From positions 62,001 to 126,000 of the forward strand of contig JAHBZN010000002.1 in the NCBI GenBank assembly GCA_019635415.1: a DNA stretch of 64,000 bases, read 5' to 3'. The translations under genes and the position numbers were made by a program. Below, one piece after another: positions 7,843-18,432 of this stretch (its first letter is position 1; each line of letters begins with the position of its first letter). This stretch comes from Ramlibacter sp. (GTDB taxonomy: Bacteria > Pseudomonadota > Gammaproteobacteria > Burkholderiales > Burkholderiaceae_C). Under the pieces are notes generated by a model that saw only the letters and a list, made by a program, of their open reading frames with translations, was not told the origin of the DNA and made no database searches.

Positions 7843-9687
7843 TCAGAACCGGCCAGACTGGTAGCGCTGCGCCAGGACTTCCTGCAGCGTCTGGACCACG
7901 GTGAACGCGTTCTTGAGGTGCGTCCGCTCGAAGTTGGACAACTCCTCCAGCGCCAGGAAATTGTCGGGTTTCAGTCCTGCGGCGGTCTGCCGGGCCTGGT
8001 GGCTGATGCGCATCTTGAACAGGAATTCAAGCGCTTCGCGCAGGTCGCGTGCGCCGGCGGCACTGATCTCGCCAGCACGGGCGGCCTGCTCCAGCCGGTC
8101 GTGGGTGTTGACCGCCGACAGGCCCCCCGCCAGCGCGTAGACCCGGGCCAGGTCCACAATCGGGACGACTCCCCCATGTTTCAGGTCGATGACCCCCGGC
8201 CCGTCACCGTGGCGCGTGAGGTTGAAGCCCCCGAACAGGCCCAGTGGCGGGCGGTGCTTGAGCGCGTTGCCCACCATGTGGGCAAGAAACAGGCTGTTGC
8301 CACGCGTGCGTGCCAGCACGTCGTTGCGCAGCCGCTCCAGCAAGTCGGCACGGCCCTGAATCAGGCGCAGGTCGAAGAACACGCAGGTCAGCATCAGGGC
8401 CTTTGGATCCGGCTCATCGATCCACTGGCGGAAATACTGGACCCAACGGCGCTGCGGCTGTCGCCAGGTGTCGGTCATGGCCATCATGTCACCGGGACAG
8501 TGGATGTAGCCGCAGGCCGCCAGCCCGTCGCAGACCCATCGGGAGAAGGCGCGGAAATACGCCCCATGCCGGGCCTCGTCGTAGGTGTCTTCGAGCACCA
8601 GGCAGTTGTCCTGGTCGGTGCGGGCGGCCTGCTCGTTGCGTGCCTGAGAGCCCGCCGCGACCCAGGCATACCCAATCGGCGGCGGACCCAGCGCCGCCTG
8701 GGCGAGTTCGATCAGGCGCACGGTGAACGAGTCGGTCATCGAGGTCACGATGTGTCCGGTGTTGTAGGCGCTGGCGTCCGCGGCGGCCAGGTCCCGCTGC
8801 AGGTGCTGGATGCGGGCGCTCACGCGTGCCAGATCCTCCACCGAATTCTGCCGGTCGATCTCGCGGGCCAGATGGACGGCCGAGGTGCTGTACTGCTGCG
8901 TCAGGTCGGTGGCCGTGATCATGCCCACGACGCGACCGCCGTCCATCAGAGGGACGTGATGGATGTTGTGGCGCGCCATCAGCAGCAGGGCGTCAAACGC
9001 CAGGCTGTCGGCGGTGGCGACGTGAGGGCTGGGCGTGGCGATCTCGGATACGGGGCGGTCGATCTGCAGGCCTTTCGCGACCACGCGGTTGCGCAGGTCG
9101 CGGTCAGTCACGAGGCCCACGAGCCGCTCACCGTCAAGCAGCAGAAGGGAGGACACCTGCTCATCGCGCATGCGCTCGCTGGCCTCGCGGATGGACACCC
9201 CGGGGGCCACCGAAACGGGTTCGCGCCTGACCCATTGGCGAAGCGGCATGCCCAGCATGCCCTGTCCGGGATGAGGCGACGCCACCTGGGGAGTGGCCGG
9301 AAGCGACGGGAAGAAGTAGGTGAGCGCGCGATGACGCTGGCACATCGCCTGCACGGCCTCGGGAGGCAGCAGGGCCACGTTGCATTCGCTGAGGGTCACG
9401 GCCTCCCAGGTCGCGAGCTGGGGTAGCGGCGTTGCGCCGAATCCGAACAGGCTTCCGGCACCAAGCGTCACGGACAGGCCGAGATCGGGGTCGCGCAGCG
9501 TCACCCGCCCCGAAAGCAGCCAGTGGGTGTGTGCGGCCAGCTGGCCTGCCCGCGCCAGGGGCTCATGGGCCGCCAGCGTGTGCTGCCGTGCTTCGGAGGC
9601 CAGTGAATTGCGCGCATCGTCGTCGAGCTGGCCCAGCACCGGATGCCCGGCCATGTGCGTGGCGAGGGCGTCCGCTGCCTGCGGCAT
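7843..9687 (-). CDS. cNMP-binding/CBS/DUF294 putative nucleotidyltransferase
   Basis: A 614-residue cytosolic signalling protein. An N-terminal cyclic-nucleotide-binding-like domain (about 10-125) is followed by two CBS domains (about 160-285), which bind adenine nucleotides. Next comes a GlnD-like nucleotidyltransferase domain with GSQARNEQ and TDQDN near residues 345-362, the GS...DxD signature, and then the DUF294 C-terminal helical domain. The frame runs on upstream into the preceding gene, so I start at ATG 9687; GTG 9699 is also possible. It converges with the exonuclease gene 12 bp away. No target for nucleotidyl transfer is known from the sequence. Confidence 0.87.
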   Translation of the reverse strand: MPQAADALATHMAGHPVLGQLDDDARNSLASEARQHTLAAHEPLARAGQLAAHTHWLLSGRVTLRDPDLGLSVTLGAGSLFGFGATPLPQLATWEAVTLSECNVALLPPEAVQAMCQRHRALTYFFPSLPATPQVASPHPGQGMLGMPLRQWVRREPVSVAPGVSIREASERMRDEQVSSLLLLDGERLVGLVTDRDLRNRVVAKGLQIDRPVSEIATPSPHVATADSLAFDALLLMARHNIHHVPLMDGGRVVGMITATDLTQQYSTSAVHLAREIDRQNSVEDLARVSARIQHLQRDLAAADASAYNTGHIVTSMTDSFTVRLIELAQAALGPPPIGYAWVAAGSQARNEQAARTDQDNCLVLEDTYDEARHGAYFRAFSRWVCDGLAACGYIHCPGDMMAMTDTWRQPQRRWVQYFRQWIDEPDPKALMLTCVFFDLRLIQGRADLLERLRNDVLARTRGNSLFLAHMVGNALKHRPPLGLFGGFNLTRHGDGPGVIDLKHGGVVPIVDLARVYALAGGLSAVNTHDRLEQAARAGEISAAGARDLREALEFLFKMRISHQARQTAAGLKPDNFLALEELSNFERTHLKNAFTVVQTLQEVLAQRYQSGRF

Positions 9688-9721
9688 CGCCGGTTCCACG
9701 GGCCGCTCCCGAATGACGGTC

Positions 9722-10828
9722 CTATCGCCGGAACTTGCCGCTGACGCCGATGATCGAGAGGTCGGCGAAATCCAGCCCGGTGTGGTCTGTCGCGGTGTAG
9801 TTGACTTCCAGGCCGCCGAGATCGAACTTCCGGAAGGTTTCGAGTGCGGTGATGAGCTTCTCCCGCGTGGGCTTCGGCCCGGCCCGGCGCAGGCCTTCCA
9901 CCAGGACCTTGGCCGCTGCAAACCCCTCGAGCATGGCGGGGCTGATGTCGGGCATGTCCTGCGATTTTGCGAGTTCCTGCGCTTCCTTCACCATGGGGTA
10001 GGCGATGGAGCGCTCGTACGGGAACACCTGCGTCACGATGACGCCGCGGCTGTTGGCGCCCAGGTCCTTGATGAACCCGCTGGACGCGTTGTTGGACAGC
10101 GTCACGATCTGGGCGGAAGACCCGGCGGCACGCAGGCGTTCCACCCCCACGGAAACGGCCTTGCCCGAGGCGATCCAGAGAATGGACTGGGGATCGGCCT
10201 TGACCAGCTCGGGCACGATCTTGGCAAAGTCCGGCTTGGAACGGTCAGCAGGGATCACCGCTACGGGTTTCAGTTTGGCGGCGTTGAAGCCCTTTTGCGC
10301 GCCCTCGAGCCCGTCCTTGCCGAAGGAGTCGTCGGCGTGCACGATGGCGATGCGCGAGATGCCGATCGATGCCAGGTAGGTGATCGCCTTTTCGGCTTCA
10401 CGCTGGTAGGTGGCGCGCACATTGAACACGTGCCGGTTGACCGGCTGGTGCATGACCATGGCGCCGGTGGACGGACCGATCAGCGGCACGTTGTTCTTTT
10501 CGAGCAGCGGGAACAGCGACTGGCTGTGGGGTGTGCCCCGCGTGAGGAACATGGCGAGCACGTTCTGCTCCTCGATCAGCTTGCGGCCGTTTTCCGCGGC
10601 GATCTTGGGGTCGAACTTGTCGTCCAGCGACACCAGTTCGATCTTCTGTCCGTTCACGCCTCCCTTGGCGTTCACGGAGTTGATGTAGAGCTTGGCACCG
10701 TCAGTGGTTTCCTTCACGCCCGCGGCGACCGGGCCGCTGAAGCCCGCCGTTTGCCCGATCAGGAGCTGCGCGTGGGCCCCCCCCATGAACACGGCGAGCA
10801 AGCACGCCGCCCAGACAGGTTTTGTCAT
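9722..10828 (-). CDS. Periplasmic branched-chain amino-acid-type ABC binding protein
   Basis: A 368-residue LivJ/LivK-type (Peripla_BP_6) substrate-binding protein. Residues 1-20 (MTKPVWAACLLAVFMGGAHA) are a signal peptide. QTAGFSGPVAAGVKETTDGAKL and the later IGPSTGAMVM and VRATYQREAEKAI segments follow the family pattern. The ATG at 10828 follows aggagacattc. No Liv permease or ATPase genes lie alongside, so it is an orphan binding protein here. In Burkholderiales such orphans bind amino acids, aromatic acids or amides; the ligand is not predictable. The DUF294 gene starts 34 bp after its stop. Confidence 0.9.
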   Translation of the reverse strand: MTKPVWAACLLAVFMGGAHAQLLIGQTAGFSGPVAAGVKETTDGAKLYINSVNAKGGVNGQKIELVSLDDKFDPKIAAENGRKLIEEQNVLAMFLTRGTPHSQSLFPLLEKNNVPLIGPSTGAMVMHQPVNRHVFNVRATYQREAEKAITYLASIGISRIAIVHADDSFGKDGLEGAQKGFNAAKLKPVAVIPADRSKPDFAKIVPELVKADPQSILWIASGKAVSVGVERLRAAGSSAQIVTLSNNASSGFIKDLGANSRGVIVTQVFPYERSIAYPMVKEAQELAKSQDMPDISPAMLEGFAAAKVLVEGLRRAGPKPTREKLITALETFRKFDLGGLEVNYTATDHTGLDFADLSIIGVSGKFRR

Positions 10829-10973
10829 GAATGTCTCCTGTTGTTATGAATTCCAGTGTAGGCCGGTTGTGGGAGCATTGCACTGTGGAAATTACTTGAG
10901 GGATAACCATATGCAACGCGGGGGACAGACCCTTGCCTAGAATCTTTGGCCTCATGCTCAGGAAAGTGTCCGT

Positions 10974-13900
10974 ATGACCCAGGGACTGATCCGCATTCGC
11001 GGTGCTCGGCAACATAACCTCAAGAACCTCGATCTGGACATCCGGACGGGCGAGCTGACCGTGGTGACGGGGCCCAGTGGCTCCGGCAAATCCAGCCTGG
11101 TGTTCGACACGCTGTACGCCGAAGGCCAGCGTCGCTACGTCGAGACCTTCTCCGCGTACGCCCGGCAGTTCCTCGACCGCATGGACAAACCGGCGGTGGA
11201 CCGCGTGGAGGGCGTGCCCCCCGCCATTGCCATCGACCAGACCAACCCTGTCCGGTCCTCGCGTTCCACGGTGGGCACGATGACGGAGCTCAACGACCAT
11301 CTCAAGCTGCTGTTTGCCCGCGCGGGCCAGTTGTTCGATCGCCAGACTGCGAACCCGGTTCGGCACGACAGCCCGGAAACCATTTACAGCCAGTTGCAAT
11401 TTCGTGCCGCAGAGGCGAACCCGCGGCTGGTCGTGACCTTTCCGGTCGAGCTGCCTGCGAACACTTCGGCGGCCGAGGTAGAGCAGTGGCTGGCTGCCAG
11501 CGGGTTCACGCGAGTGCAGGCCGAGCGGGAAGTCGGCACGCCGACCGGTCCGCGCAAGGTGCTCGATGTGGTGGCGGACCGCTTTCGTCTGCACGGTACC
11601 GAGAAGGCCCGTGTGATCGAGGCGATCGAGGTCGCGCTCAAGCGCGGTAGCGGGCGAATGGCGGTGTACGCCAGTGCCGACGACGAGCCGCCTCAGGTCT
11701 GGAAGTTCTCGACGGGTCTGCACTGCCCTGAGAGCGACCTGCGCTATGGCGACCCCATTCCTTCCCTGTTCTCGTTCAATTCGGCGGTGGGGGCTTGCGA
11801 GGCGTGCCGGGGCTTCGGCCGCGTGATCGGCGTGGACTACGGCCTGGTCATTCCGAATGACAAGCTCACGCTGAGGGCCGGGGCCATCAAGACCATCCAG
11901 ACGCCGGCCTGGTCTGAAGCCCAGGACGATCTGATGCGCCATGCGGAGGCGGCCGGCATACCGCGTGACACGCCCTGGTACAAGCTCACGCCCGAGCAGC
12001 AGGGCTGGGTCATCAACGGCACGCCGGGCTACAAGGAGGGCAACTGGAGCAAGCAGTGGTACGGCATCAAGCGCTTCTTCGAGTACCTGGAGAGCAAGGC
12101 CTACAAGATGCACATTCGCGTGCTGCTGTCCAAGTACCGCAGCTACACGCCTTGCGAGACCTGTCGCGGGGCACGCCTGAAGACCGAGCCACTGTTGTGG
12201 CGCATCGGCAGCCGGGAAGATGCCGATGCGGTGCTGGAGCCTGCCCGTCGTTTCATGCCCGCGGGGGTTCAGTGGCGCCGGGACCAGCTCGAAGCCCTGC
12301 CCGGCCTGTGCCTGCACGACCTCATGCTGATGCCTATCGAAAGGCTGCGCCGCTTCTTCGACCGCGTGGAGCCGCAGGCCGAATCGCAGGCCAGTGAAGG
12401 CGAACTGCAGGCGCTGAAACTGCTGTTCGAAGAGATCAACACGCGGTTGCGCTACCTGTGCGACGTGGGCATCGGCTATCTCACGCTGGACCGCCAGAGC
12501 CGGACGCTGTCCGGAGGGGAGGTGCAGCGCATCAACCTCACGACGGCGCTGGGCACCTCGCTGGTCAATACGCTGTTCGTGCTGGACGAGCCCAGCATCG
12601 GCTTGCACCCACGCGACATGAACCGCATCACCGAAGCCATGAAACGGCTGCGGGATGCGGGCAACACGCTGGTGGTCGTGGAGCACGATCCTGCGGTGAT
12701 GCTGGCGGCTGACCGTGTGATCGACATGGGGCCGGGGCCCGGCGAGCGCGGCGGCGAGATCGCCTTTGACGGGACGACCGACGAGCTCAAGCAGGCCGAT
12801 ACCCTGACGGGCGCCTATCTGGGGGCGCGCAAGCAGGTCGGCATGGGTTTCAAGCGCGCGGTCACGGATCACACGCCCAGGCTCATTCTGGAGGGCGCCC
12901 GTGAACACAACCTGAAGAACGTGTCGGTGGAGTTTCCGCTGCAAAGACTGGTTTGCGTCACCGGCGTCAGCGGTTCCGGCAAGTCCAGCCTGATCCAGGA
13001 CGTGCTCGCCCCCGTGCTGACGCGGCATTTCGGCAAGGCCACTGAAGCGCCGGGTCTGCACGATCGCCTGCTGGGGGCCGACCACCTGGGCGACGTGGTG
13101 TTCGTGGACCAGTCCCCCATTGGCAAGACGGCGCGTTCCAACCCCGTGAGCTATGTCGGGGCCTGGGATGCCCTGCGCGAAATTTTCGCCACCGCACCGC
13201 TGGCACGGCAGCGCGGTTACACCGCTTCCAAATTCAGCTTCAACAGCGGGGATGGCCGCTGCCCCACCTGCGGAGGGTCGGGCTTCGAGCACGTGGAGAT
13301 GCAGTTCCTGAGCGACGTGTACCTGCGCTGTCCCGACTGCGATGGCAAGCGCTACCGGCCCGAGATCCTCGAGATTGCCATCGAACGACAGCCGGTGGGC
13401 CTGCTCGAGCCACGCCGCATGAATGTGGCCGATGTCCTGAACCTCACGGTCAGCGAGGCCGCGACACTGTTTGCCGGCGACCGTGATGTCATCCGGGCGC
13501 TGCAGCCGATCGTGGACGTGGGGCTGGAGTACGTGAAGCTCGGGCAGCCCGTGCCCACGCTCTCGGGCGGTGAATCACAGCGACTCAAGCTCGCGGGTTT
13601 TCTGGCAGAAGCCGCCCGGACCGCCACCAGCAGCCGGCAGGCAACCGCCACCCGAGGCACACTGTTCCTGTTCGACGAACCCACCACGGGGCTCCATTTC
13701 GACGATATCGCCAAGCTGATGCGCGCGTTGCGCAAACTGATCGACGGTGGCAACTCGTTGATCGTCATTGAACACAACCTCGATGTGATCCGGGCCTCTG
13801 ACTGGCTGATCGACCTGGGCCCCGAAGGTGGCGATGCGGGCGGCCTGATCGTGGCGGAGGGGACGCCCGAGGAGGTGCGAGCCCACGCGACGTCACACAC

Positions 13901-16664
13901 GGGGCGGGCGCTGCGCGAGTACGACCACGCGCTTGGACTGACCGTCCATGCCGGCGAGCAAGGGCGGCCTCTGCAGGCGGTGGTGCGAGAACGCCGGCCG
14001 CCGCCGGAGGCGATCCAGATCGTCAACGCCAAGGAGCACAACCTCAAGAGCCTGTCCGTCAACATTCCCCACGGCCGCTTCAGCGTGGTGACCGGGGTCT
14101 CGGGGTCGGGCAAGTCGACGCTGGCGTTCGACATTCTTTTCAACGAGGGCCAACGCCGCTACCTCGAGAGCCTGAACGCCTATGCGCGCAGCATCGTGCA
14201 GCCGGCTGGCCGGCCTGAAGTGGACGCCGTGTATGGCATTCCGCCCACGGTGGCCATCGAGCAGCGACTCTCGCGCGGGGGTCGCAAGAGCACCGTGGGC
14301 ACCACCACCGAGGTCTGGCATTTCCTGCGTCTGCTCTACGTCAAGCTGGGGATTCAGCACTGCGTCAAGGAGGGGGCTGAAGTGCGCCCGCAAACCCCCG
14401 ACAGCATCGCTGCCCAGCTGCTCAAGCGGTACCGCGGTCAGCATATCGGCCTTCTGGCGCCTCTGGTGATGGCCCGCAAGGGCGTCTATACCGAGCTGGC
14501 TGACTGGGCCCGGCCACGGGGCTATACCCATTTGCGGGTGGATGGCAACTTCCTGCCCACCACGGGCTTCCCGCGTATCGACCGCTTCAAGGAGCACACC
14601 ATTGAACTGCCCGTGGCGGACCTGGTCGTCACACCGGCCAGCGAGGCTGCGCTGCGGGCCCATCTGGCCACAGCGCTGGAGCATGGCAAGGGAGTGGTTC
14701 ACGTGCTGGCACCGCTGGACGGCCTGCGCGCCGCCATGCTCGCGGGTGCGCCCGCCTCGGACATCGGACGGGTGGAGGTGTTCTCCACCAAGCGCGCGTG
14801 CCCTGTCTGCAGCACCAGCTACCCCGAACTGGACCCGCGCCTGTTTTCGTACAACAGCAAGCACGGCTGGTGCCCCGATTGCGTGGGCACGGGCGTGCGG
14901 CTGACGCGTGAACAGCGCAAGGCGTTCGACGACACGCTGCGCGATGACGACAACAAGGGCCGCGAACAGACTTTTGCCGAACCCGAGGTGGACGACGTGG
15001 CCGAGGAGGCGTGTCCCTCCTGCCTGGGCACGCGGCTGAACCCGCAGGCCCGCGCGGTGAAATTCGCCGGTGTCGACATCACCAGCATTGCGCGCCTGTC
15101 GGTGCGCGATGTGCGGCTGTGGGTGGAGCGCCTGCAGCTCGAAGGGGTCATGAGCGCGCGAGAGACCGGCATTGCGCGTGACCTCGTGCCTGAAATCCGG
15201 GGCCGTCTGGAGTTCCTGGAGGAGGTCGGTCTGGGCTACCTCACACTGGACCGGGGCGCCCCCACGCTCAGCGGAGGCGAGGCCCAGCGCATCCGGCTCG
15301 CGGCCCAGCTGGGCAGCAATCTGCAGGGTGTCTGCTACGTGCTCGACGAGCCCACCATCGGCCTGCATGCGCGCGACAACCAGATCCTGCTCAGTGCGCT
15401 GCACAAGCTCGGAGACAAGGGCAACACGCTGGTGGTGGTCGAGCATGACGAGGACACCATCCGCCGTGCGGACCACATCATCGACATCGGCCCCAGCGCC
15501 GGCAAGCGCGGCGGGCGCCTCATTGCGCAGGGGTCGGTGAGCGACGTGTCCGCCGCAGCCGACTCGGTGACCGGGCGTTACCTGCTGCAGGCCATCCGGC
15601 ACCCGCTGCAGCCACGCCGGCCGCTGTCAGGGGAGGTCCGGCAGATCAGGGTCCGCGGTGCGAACCTGCACAACCTGGCCCGTGTCGACGTGATGGTCCC
15701 GCTGCAGCGGCTGGTGGCCGTGACGGGGGTGTCGGGCTCGGGCAAATCGACGCTGGCCCGTGACGTGTTGCTGGCCAACGTGCAGGCCGCGGTGGGCCGC
15801 AAGTCGCCACCTGCATGGTCTGGCTGCGACGCCGTCGAGGGTTGGCAGGCCGTGGACCGTGTGCTCGAAGTGGACCAGACCCCCATCGGCAAGACGCCCC
15901 GCAGTTGCCCCGCCACCTACATCGGTTTCTGGGACACCATCCGCAAGCTGTTCGCCGACACGCTGGAGGCGCGCGCGCGGGGCTACGCGGCGGGCCGTTT
16001 CAGCTTCAACACCGGGGAGGGACGTTGCCCGGGCTGTGAGGGGCAGGGCGTGCGGACCATTGGCATGAGTTTTCTGCCCGATGTCAAAGTGCCCTGTGAA
16101 ACCTGCCACGGCGCGCGTTTCAATCCCGAAACCCTGGCCGTGACCTGGCGTGGCAAGAGCATTGGTGACGTGTTGCAGATGGAGGTGGATGAAGCCGTGG
16201 AATTCTTCGCGGCCATGCCTCACATCAGCCACCCGCTTCAGCTGCTCAAGGACGTGGGTCTGGGCTACCTCACGCTGGGGCAGCCCTCGCCCACGCTCAG
16301 TGGCGGCGAGGCGCAGCGCATCAAGCTCGTGACCGAACTCAGCAAGGTGCGTGACGACGTGGCTCGACGCGGGCAGAAGGCGCCCCACACGCTGTACGTG
16401 CTTGACGAGCCCACGGTGGGGCTGCACATGGCGGACGTGGAGAAGCTCATCCGCGTCCTGCACCGGCTGGTGGATGGCGGCCACAGCGTGGTGGTGATCG
16501 AGCACGATCTTGACGTGATTGCCGAGGCCGACTGGGTGATCGATCTGGGCCCCGAGGGCGGTGATGCTGGAGGCCGCGTGGTGGCGGCCGACACCCCCGA
16601 GCAGGTCGTCCGTTTGGGCACGCACACGGGCAAGGCACTGGCCCCCGTGCTGGCGCGGTCCTGA
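10974..16664 (+). CDS. Double-length UvrA paralogue (four ABC ATPase modules)
   Basis: A 1896-residue protein made of two UvrA-like halves end to end, against about 940 residues for normal UvrA. UvrA dimers find DNA damage and load UvrB; this paralogue's role is unknown. Four Walker A motifs (GPSGSGKSS near 34, GVSGSGKSS near 665, GVSGSGKST near 1042 and near 1586) are each matched by an LSGGE motif (near 512, 864, 1432 and 1775) and a DEP Walker B. The halves join near residue 1010. The UvrB-binding-region Cys module is intact in the second half (ACPVCSTSY...GWCPDC) but has lost one Cys pair in the first (HCPESDLRY). CxxC zinc modules near 760 and 1685 are intact. ATG 10974 follows aggaaag. 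Confidence 0.93.
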   Translation: MTQGLIRIRGARQHNLKNLDLDIRTGELTVVTGPSGSGKSSLVFDTLYAEGQRRYVETFSAYARQFLDRMDKPAVDRVEGVPPAIAIDQTNPVRSSRSTVGTMTELNDHLKLLFARAGQLFDRQTANPVRHDSPETIYSQLQFRAAEANPRLVVTFPVELPANTSAAEVEQWLAASGFTRVQAEREVGTPTGPRKVLDVVADRFRLHGTEKARVIEAIEVALKRGSGRMAVYASADDEPPQVWKFSTGLHCPESDLRYGDPIPSLFSFNSAVGACEACRGFGRVIGVDYGLVIPNDKLTLRAGAIKTIQTPAWSEAQDDLMRHAEAAGIPRDTPWYKLTPEQQGWVINGTPGYKEGNWSKQWYGIKRFFEYLESKAYKMHIRVLLSKYRSYTPCETCRGARLKTEPLLWRIGSREDADAVLEPARRFMPAGVQWRRDQLEALPGLCLHDLMLMPIERLRRFFDRVEPQAESQASEGELQALKLLFEEINTRLRYLCDVGIGYLTLDRQSRTLSGGEVQRINLTTALGTSLVNTLFVLDEPSIGLHPRDMNRITEAMKRLRDAGNTLVVVEHDPAVMLAADRVIDMGPGPGERGGEIAFDGTTDELKQADTLTGAYLGARKQVGMGFKRAVTDHTPRLILEGAREHNLKNVSVEFPLQRLVCVTGVSGSGKSSLIQDVLAPVLTRHFGKATEAPGLHDRLLGADHLGDVVFVDQSPIGKTARSNPVSYVGAWDALREIFATAPLARQRGYTASKFSFNSGDGRCPTCGGSGFEHVEMQFLSDVYLRCPDCDGKRYRPEILEIAIERQPVGLLEPRRMNVADVLNLTVSEAATLFAGDRDVIRALQPIVDVGLEYVKLGQPVPTLSGGESQRLKLAGFLAEAARTATSSRQATATRGTLFLFDEPTTGLHFDDIAKLMRALRKLIDGGNSLIVIEHNLDVIRASDWLIDLGPEGGDAGGLIVAEGTPEEVRAHATSHTGRALREYDHALGLTVHAGEQGRPLQAVVRERRPPPEAIQIVNAKEHNLKSLSVNIPHGRFSVVTGVSGSGKSTLAFDILFNEGQRRYLESLNAYARSIVQPAGRPEVDAVYGIPPTVAIEQRLSRGGRKSTVGTTTEVWHFLRLLYVKLGIQHCVKEGAEVRPQTPDSIAAQLLKRYRGQHIGLLAPLVMARKGVYTELADWARPRGYTHLRVDGNFLPTTGFPRIDRFKEHTIELPVADLVVTPASEAALRAHLATALEHGKGVVHVLAPLDGLRAAMLAGAPASDIGRVEVFSTKRACPVCSTSYPELDPRLFSYNSKHGWCPDCVGTGVRLTREQRKAFDDTLRDDDNKGREQTFAEPEVDDVAEEACPSCLGTRLNPQARAVKFAGVDITSIARLSVRDVRLWVERLQLEGVMSARETGIARDLVPEIRGRLEFLEEVGLGYLTLDRGAPTLSGGEAQRIRLAAQLGSNLQGVCYVLDEPTIGLHARDNQILLSALHKLGDKGNTLVVVEHDEDTIRRADHIIDIGPSAGKRGGRLIAQGSVSDVSAAADSVTGRYLLQAIRHPLQPRRPLSGEVRQIRVRGANLHNLARVDVMVPLQRLVAVTGVSGSGKSTLARDVLLANVQAAVGRKSPPAWSGCDAVEGWQAVDRVLEVDQTPIGKTPRSCPATYIGFWDTIRKLFADTLEARARGYAAGRFSFNTGEGRCPGCEGQGVRTIGMSFLPDVKVPCETCHGARFNPETLAVTWRGKSIGDVLQMEVDEAVEFFAAMPHISHPLQLLKDVGLGYLTLGQPSPTLSGGEAQRIKLVTELSKVRDDVARRGQKAPHTLYVLDEPTVGLHMADVEKLIRVLHRLVDGGHSVVVIEHDLDVIAEADWVIDLGPEGGDAGGRVVAADTPEQVVRLGTHTGKALAPVLARS

Positions 16665-16676
16665 GGAGTCTGGTGC

Positions 16677-17720
16677 ATGAAAGTCTTCTACAACGACCGC
16701 CAGGCTTTGCACCACGGCAAAGTGGAAATGTTCCGCGGCGAATTGGTGCCCTGCTTTGAAATCCCTGCGCGCGCGGACTATGTGCTGGCCGAGTGGCGCG
16801 CGCGTGGCCTCGGGCCGGTCGAAACCCCGCTCCCCATGGACGACGACGCCATCACCCGCGTGCATGCACGGCGTTACGTCGACTTCATCGCCGGTGCCTG
16901 GGACGAATGGGTGGCGCTGGACCCGGCCAACGCGCAGCGCGATGCTTTTCCGTCCTACTGGCCCATCCGCACGTTCCGCTCCGATGTGCTGCCAAGCAGC
17001 TTTGCCGCGCGCATGGGCCTGTTTTCATATGACGCGGGCAGTCCGTTGACGTCTGGCACCTGGGTGGCTGCGCGGCAGGGCGCGGCCTGCGCATGGAGTG
17101 CCGCTCAGGCCCTGTTGCAGGGCGCGCGGTCGGCGTTTGCCCTGACCCGCCCGCCGGGCCACCATGCGGGGGCTGACTTCTTTGGCGGCTACTGTTTTCT
17201 CAACAACGCAGCCATTGCGGTACAGGCGCTGAGGGACGCGGGGCTGGCCCGGGTGGCGGTGCTCGACATCGACTACCACCATGGCAACGGCACGCAGGCG
17301 ATCTTCTACGACCGCGCCGACGTGCTGGTTGCCAGCGTGCATGGTGATCCACACACCGAGTACCCGTACTACCTGGGCTACGCCGATGAGCGCGGCGAGG
17401 GGGCGGGGCGGGGCTTCAATCTCAACCTGCCCCTGCCGCGCGGAACGGGATTCGACCGCTGGCGCCAGGCCCTGGACCAGGGCTTGCAGGCGGTGGCCGC
17501 CTTTGGCGCGGATGCGCTCGTGGTCTCGCTCGGGCTCGACACCTTCGAGGGGGACCCGATCTCGGGGTTCGGGCTGCAGAGCGCCGACTACCTGCGTGTG
17601 GGCGAAGACCTCGCGCGGGCCGGCTTGCCAACGGCTTTCGTCTTCGAGGGCGGGTACGCGGTGGCCGAGGTCGGGGTCAACGCGGTGAATGTGCTGCAGG
17701 GGTTTGAGCAGGGGGCTTGA
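16677..17720 (+). CDS. aphA: Acetylpolyamine amidohydrolase (HDAC family)
   Basis: A 347-residue zinc deacetylase that resembles AphA throughout. The N-terminus MKVFYNDRQALHHGKVEMF and ELVPCFEIPARADYVL are AphA-type and unlike acetoin-utilisation AcuC. Catalytic residues are present: His-His in PPGHHAGADFFGG (near 161-162), zinc ligands in DIDYHHGNGT (near 199-201) and LDTFEGDP (near 287), and the transition-state Tyr in EGGYA (near 326). It should remove acetyl groups from acetylated putrescine, cadaverine or spermidine, allowing their reuse or catabolism. It starts 12 bp after the UvrA paralogue; the 63 bp that follow contain the TetR operator of the next operon. Confidence 0.9.
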   Translation: MKVFYNDRQALHHGKVEMFRGELVPCFEIPARADYVLAEWRARGLGPVETPLPMDDDAITRVHARRYVDFIAGAWDEWVALDPANAQRDAFPSYWPIRTFRSDVLPSSFAARMGLFSYDAGSPLTSGTWVAARQGAACAWSAAQALLQGARSAFALTRPPGHHAGADFFGGYCFLNNAAIAVQALRDAGLARVAVLDIDYHHGNGTQAIFYDRADVLVASVHGDPHTEYPYYLGYADERGEGAGRGFNLNLPLPRGTGFDRWRQALDQGLQAVAAFGADALVVSLGLDTFEGDPISGFGLQSADYLRVGEDLARAGLPTAFVFEGGYAVAEVGVNAVNVLQGFEQGA

Positions 17721-17758
17721 GCCGGTGTCCTGATGCGGCGCTTCGGGCCTTGCGTTGT

Positions 17759-17774
17759 TTATACGGTCGTATAA
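17759..17774 (+). promoter_or_regulatory. TetR-type operator overlapping promoter
   Basis: TTATACGGTCGTATAA is a perfect 7-bp inverted repeat (TTATACG / CGTATAA) with a 2-bp centre. The right arm overlaps a -10-like TATAAA at 17770-17775, and the regulator's ATG is only 9 bp downstream. Such placement predicts self-repression by the TetR protein. Confidence 0.75.
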
Positions 17775-17783
17775 AATCCGTGG

Positions 17784-18419
17784 ATGCCCCGCCGAGCCTC
17801 CTCGCCTGACCTGGACAGCCGCGAACGCCTGCTGCTGGCCGGGCTGGCGCTGGCAGAGCGCGAGGGCATCAGGGCGCTGACAGTGCGCGCAGTCGCGGCC
17901 GCGGCCGGAGCCAACCTCGGCAGCTTCGTCTACCACTTCCGCACGCGCGACGCCTTCGTCGGCGAAATGATCGAGCGCTGGTATGCACCCGTCATGGCCC
18001 AGCTCGCGCTGGCCGCGGACGAGGGCGGCGGACCGGTCATGGCCCTGCGGCGTGTGCTGCTGCAGCTGGTCTGCTGGATGGGGACGCACCAGGCGTTCCT
18101 GTCGCATCTGCTGGTGGATGCGGCGGCGGGTGAGGCCGGGGCGCGACACTTTCTGGGGTCAATGGACCAGCGCCATCCGGCGCTGATCCTGGCGTTGATT
18201 CGCAAGGCACAGCAGGCACGCGAACTGTGCCAGGACGACCCGATGCACCAGATGGTGTTCCTGGCCGCCAGCGCGGGCGGGCCGGTCCTGATGTTTCACC
18301 TGCTTCACCGCAGCGGCATGGCCCCCCCGGAGCTGGCCCGGGCGCTGTCCGTGCTGGCCGCCGATCCCACGCACATCGAAACCCGGATCGGCTGGGCCCT
18401 GAAGGGGCTCACCCCCTGA
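17784..18419 (+). CDS. TetR/AcrR-family repressor of efflux operon
   Basis: A 211-residue one-component regulator. The helix-turn-helix lies at about residues 30-55 (RALTVRAVAAAAGANLGSFVYHF), a standard TetR DNA-reading domain. The C-terminal ligand domain is helical and carries no named motif. It is the first gene of a run with an HlyD-type adaptor, an ABC ATPase and an ABC permease, the same order as the E. coli cecR-ybhGFSR drug-efflux set. Together with the palindrome at -25 to -10 of its own start, this suggests an autoregulated, ligand-relieved repressor. The ligand is unknown. Confidence 0.88.
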   Translation: MPRRASSPDLDSRERLLLAGLALAEREGIRALTVRAVAAAAGANLGSFVYHFRTRDAFVGEMIERWYAPVMAQLALAADEGGGPVMALRRVLLQLVCWMGTHQAFLSHLLVDAAAGEAGARHFLGSMDQRHPALILALIRKAQQARELCQDDPMHQMVFLAASAGGPVLMFHLLHRSGMAPPELARALSVLAADPTHIETRIGWALKGLTP

Positions 18420-18432
18420 CGAGGAGAGCGGC

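Noticed and set aside
7918..9426. A 502-codon open frame on the plus strand
   Set aside because: Antisense to the DUF294 gene, whose domain motifs are intact.
10920..10973. A promoter for the UvrA paralogue (TAGAAT at 10938)
   Set aside because: The -10-like box has no acceptable -35 partner, so I do not list it as a feature.
10701..13292. An 863-codon open frame on the minus strand
   Set aside because: Antisense to the UvrA paralogue; no domain or start context.
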